A DNA stretch of 6,645 bases from CAYGYG01 sp964354155 (GTDB taxonomy: Bacteria > Hydrothermota > Tepidihabitantia > SM23-42 > CAYGYG01): NCBI GenBank assembly GCA_964354155.1, contig CAYGYG010000053.1, positions 1 to 6,645 of the forward strand. The letters run 5' to 3'. The first letter of the stretch is position 1; each line of letters starts with the position of its first letter. The notes beneath the pieces were generated by a model, which did no database searches, was not told the DNA's origin, and saw only the letters and a program-made list of their open reading frames with translations. The translations under genes were made by a program, and so were the position numbers. Shown here in pieces: positions 6,382 through 6,645 of this stretch.

Positions 6382-6478
6382 TGTGCCAGATTTCTCTCAA
6401 TGCAGCCATTCTCTCACATCGTTCGAGACTTGCACCGAGACCTCGTGTGCCAGATTTGTGCCATATTTGTGCCAAAAA
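6382..6478 (+). repeat. Helically phased 11-bp TGTGCCANATT repeats (integrase arm-site-like)
   Basis: Three 11-bp units lie head to tail: TGTGCCAGATT (6446-6456), TGTGCCATATT (6457-6467) and TGTGCCAAAAA (6468-6478). A fourth unit, TGTGCCAGATT (6382-6392), is identical to the first and lies 64 bp upstream, about six helical turns. All four therefore present the same face of the DNA. Short phased direct repeats near a tRNA are what arm-type sites of tyrosine integrases look like. They could also be iterons or sites for a repressor. The repeats are certain; the function is inferred. Confidence 0.6.
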
Positions 6479-6589
6479 CAGACTACATCGTATGGTTATA
6501 GACAGACTTCCTTCTAATGGGCAGAATCGTGCGAGCCATACTCTGGAGCACACCTATGCGATTTCGTGAGGAGTTCAAGGAGATCTGAA

Positions 6590-6625
6590 ATGAAGCCTTT
6601 TCGGTATGTGAGACCAGCGCTCTAA
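6590..6625 (+). CDS. Eleven-codon ORF with near-ideal ribosome-binding site running into the tRNA fragment
   Basis: ATG 6590 is preceded by AAGGAG (6577-6582) with a 7-nt spacer, the best-formed start signal in the right half of the window. The frame reads MKPFRYVRPAL and stops at 6623-6625, inside the antisense of the tRNA D-arm. From codon 5 onward it overlaps the tRNA fragment, so the original gene was perhaps longer and lost its body where the tRNA sequence was joined. Chance cannot be excluded. Confidence 0.25.
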   Translation: MKPFRYVRPAL

Positions 6626-6644
6626 CCAACTGAGCTAACCGCCC
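6603..6644 (-). tRNA. 5' half of a tRNA-Val(CAC) gene, truncated just after the anticodon loop
   Basis: On the minus strand, starting at 6644, the sequence folds as tRNA positions 1-41. The acceptor strand is GGGCGGT, followed by T8 and A9. The D-stem GCTC/GAGC carries A14, G18G19 and A21. Anticodon strand CTGGT, loop CTCACAT with T33 and anticodon CAC, and ACC (39-41) complete it. From position 42 the sequence leaves tRNA consensus. No T-arm or 3' acceptor strand (ACCGCCC) appears in the adjoining few hundred bases, so it cannot make a tRNA as it stands. The break beside the anticodon loop is a classic crossover location for tRNA-targeting integrases. An assembly join at the end of the sequence is the alternative. 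Confidence 0.75.
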
Positions 6645-6645
6645 G

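Larger units (their letters stand above)
5881..6645. other. Gene-free, structure-rich region after the defence genes
   Basis: No open frame on either strand in these 765 bases looks like a real protein: the longest, about 90 codons, lack ribosome-binding sites and have odd compositions rich in Pro, Arg, Cys and Ser. The stretch holds a possible terminator (5909-5950), a 13-bp inverted repeat (6035-6078), an imperfect hairpin (6130-6172), a strong GC-rich hairpin (6344-6371), tandem TGTGCCA repeats (6382-6478), a short ORF with an excellent ribosome-binding site (6590-6625) and a truncated tRNA (6603-6644). Together they suggest an element boundary or a set of non-coding structures rather than decayed genes. 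Confidence 0.6.

Noticed and set aside
6382..6478. CRISPR array
   Set aside because: The units are only 11 bp and abut directly without spacers.
6200..6645. An intron-containing tRNA rather than a truncated one
   Set aside because: No T-arm or ACCGCCC acceptor strand was found on the minus strand in the adjoining bases, and no group I intron core was evident.

Overview
The window is bacterial accessory DNA of moderate GC content, read almost entirely on the + strand. No gene gives a firm taxonomic placement. Bacterial origin is supported by Shine-Dalgarno starts, tight operon spacing, an RNA-polymerase-alpha-CTD-like helix-hairpin-helix segment and a recognisable tRNA fragment. The gene content (restriction enzyme, OLD-type nuclease, membrane protein, DUF4145-like protein) is that of a phage-defence island.

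Layout. (1) 1-1928: the C-terminal part of a Type ISP restriction-modification enzyme, or its stand-alone methyltransferase/specificity relative; the gene starts left of the window. (2) 1959-3815: an OLD-family ATPase with a C-terminal TOPRIM nuclease domain. It begins 30 nt after the Type ISP stop, and a hairpin covers its start codon. (3) 3769-3948: a segment in the +1 frame relative to the OLD gene that closely resembles the C-terminal domain of RNA polymerase alpha. It is either a small overlapping gene or the OLD protein's own C-terminal domain cut off by a one-base insertion. (4) 3950-4846: a 298-aa protein with three predicted membrane segments and a beta-rich soluble domain; its start lies one base after the stop of the alpha-CTD-like frame. 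(5) 5014-5880: a 288-aa protein with a putative zinc ribbon and a DUF4145-like helical C-terminus, preceded by a consensus ribosome-binding site and an operator-like inverted repeat. (6) 5881-6645: about 765 bases with no convincing protein gene. This stretch holds several inverted repeats, a strong 12-bp hairpin, tandem 11-bp TGTGCCA repeats and, at the right edge, the 5' half of a tRNA-Val(CAC) gene on the minus strand.

How the parts may work together (inference): genes 1 to 4 look co-transcribed and probably translationally coupled. The Type ISP enzyme would modify and restrict DNA. The OLD nuclease, a DNA-binding alpha-CTD-like module and a membrane protein could form a second, coupled defence module. 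The helically phased repeats plus a tRNA cut just past its anticodon loop look like the integrase-binding and core sites of a tyrosine-recombinase attachment site, so the right edge may be the boundary of a mobile element. The two most unusual points are the alpha-CTD-like segment out of frame with the OLD gene, and the tRNA/repeat junction at the right edge.
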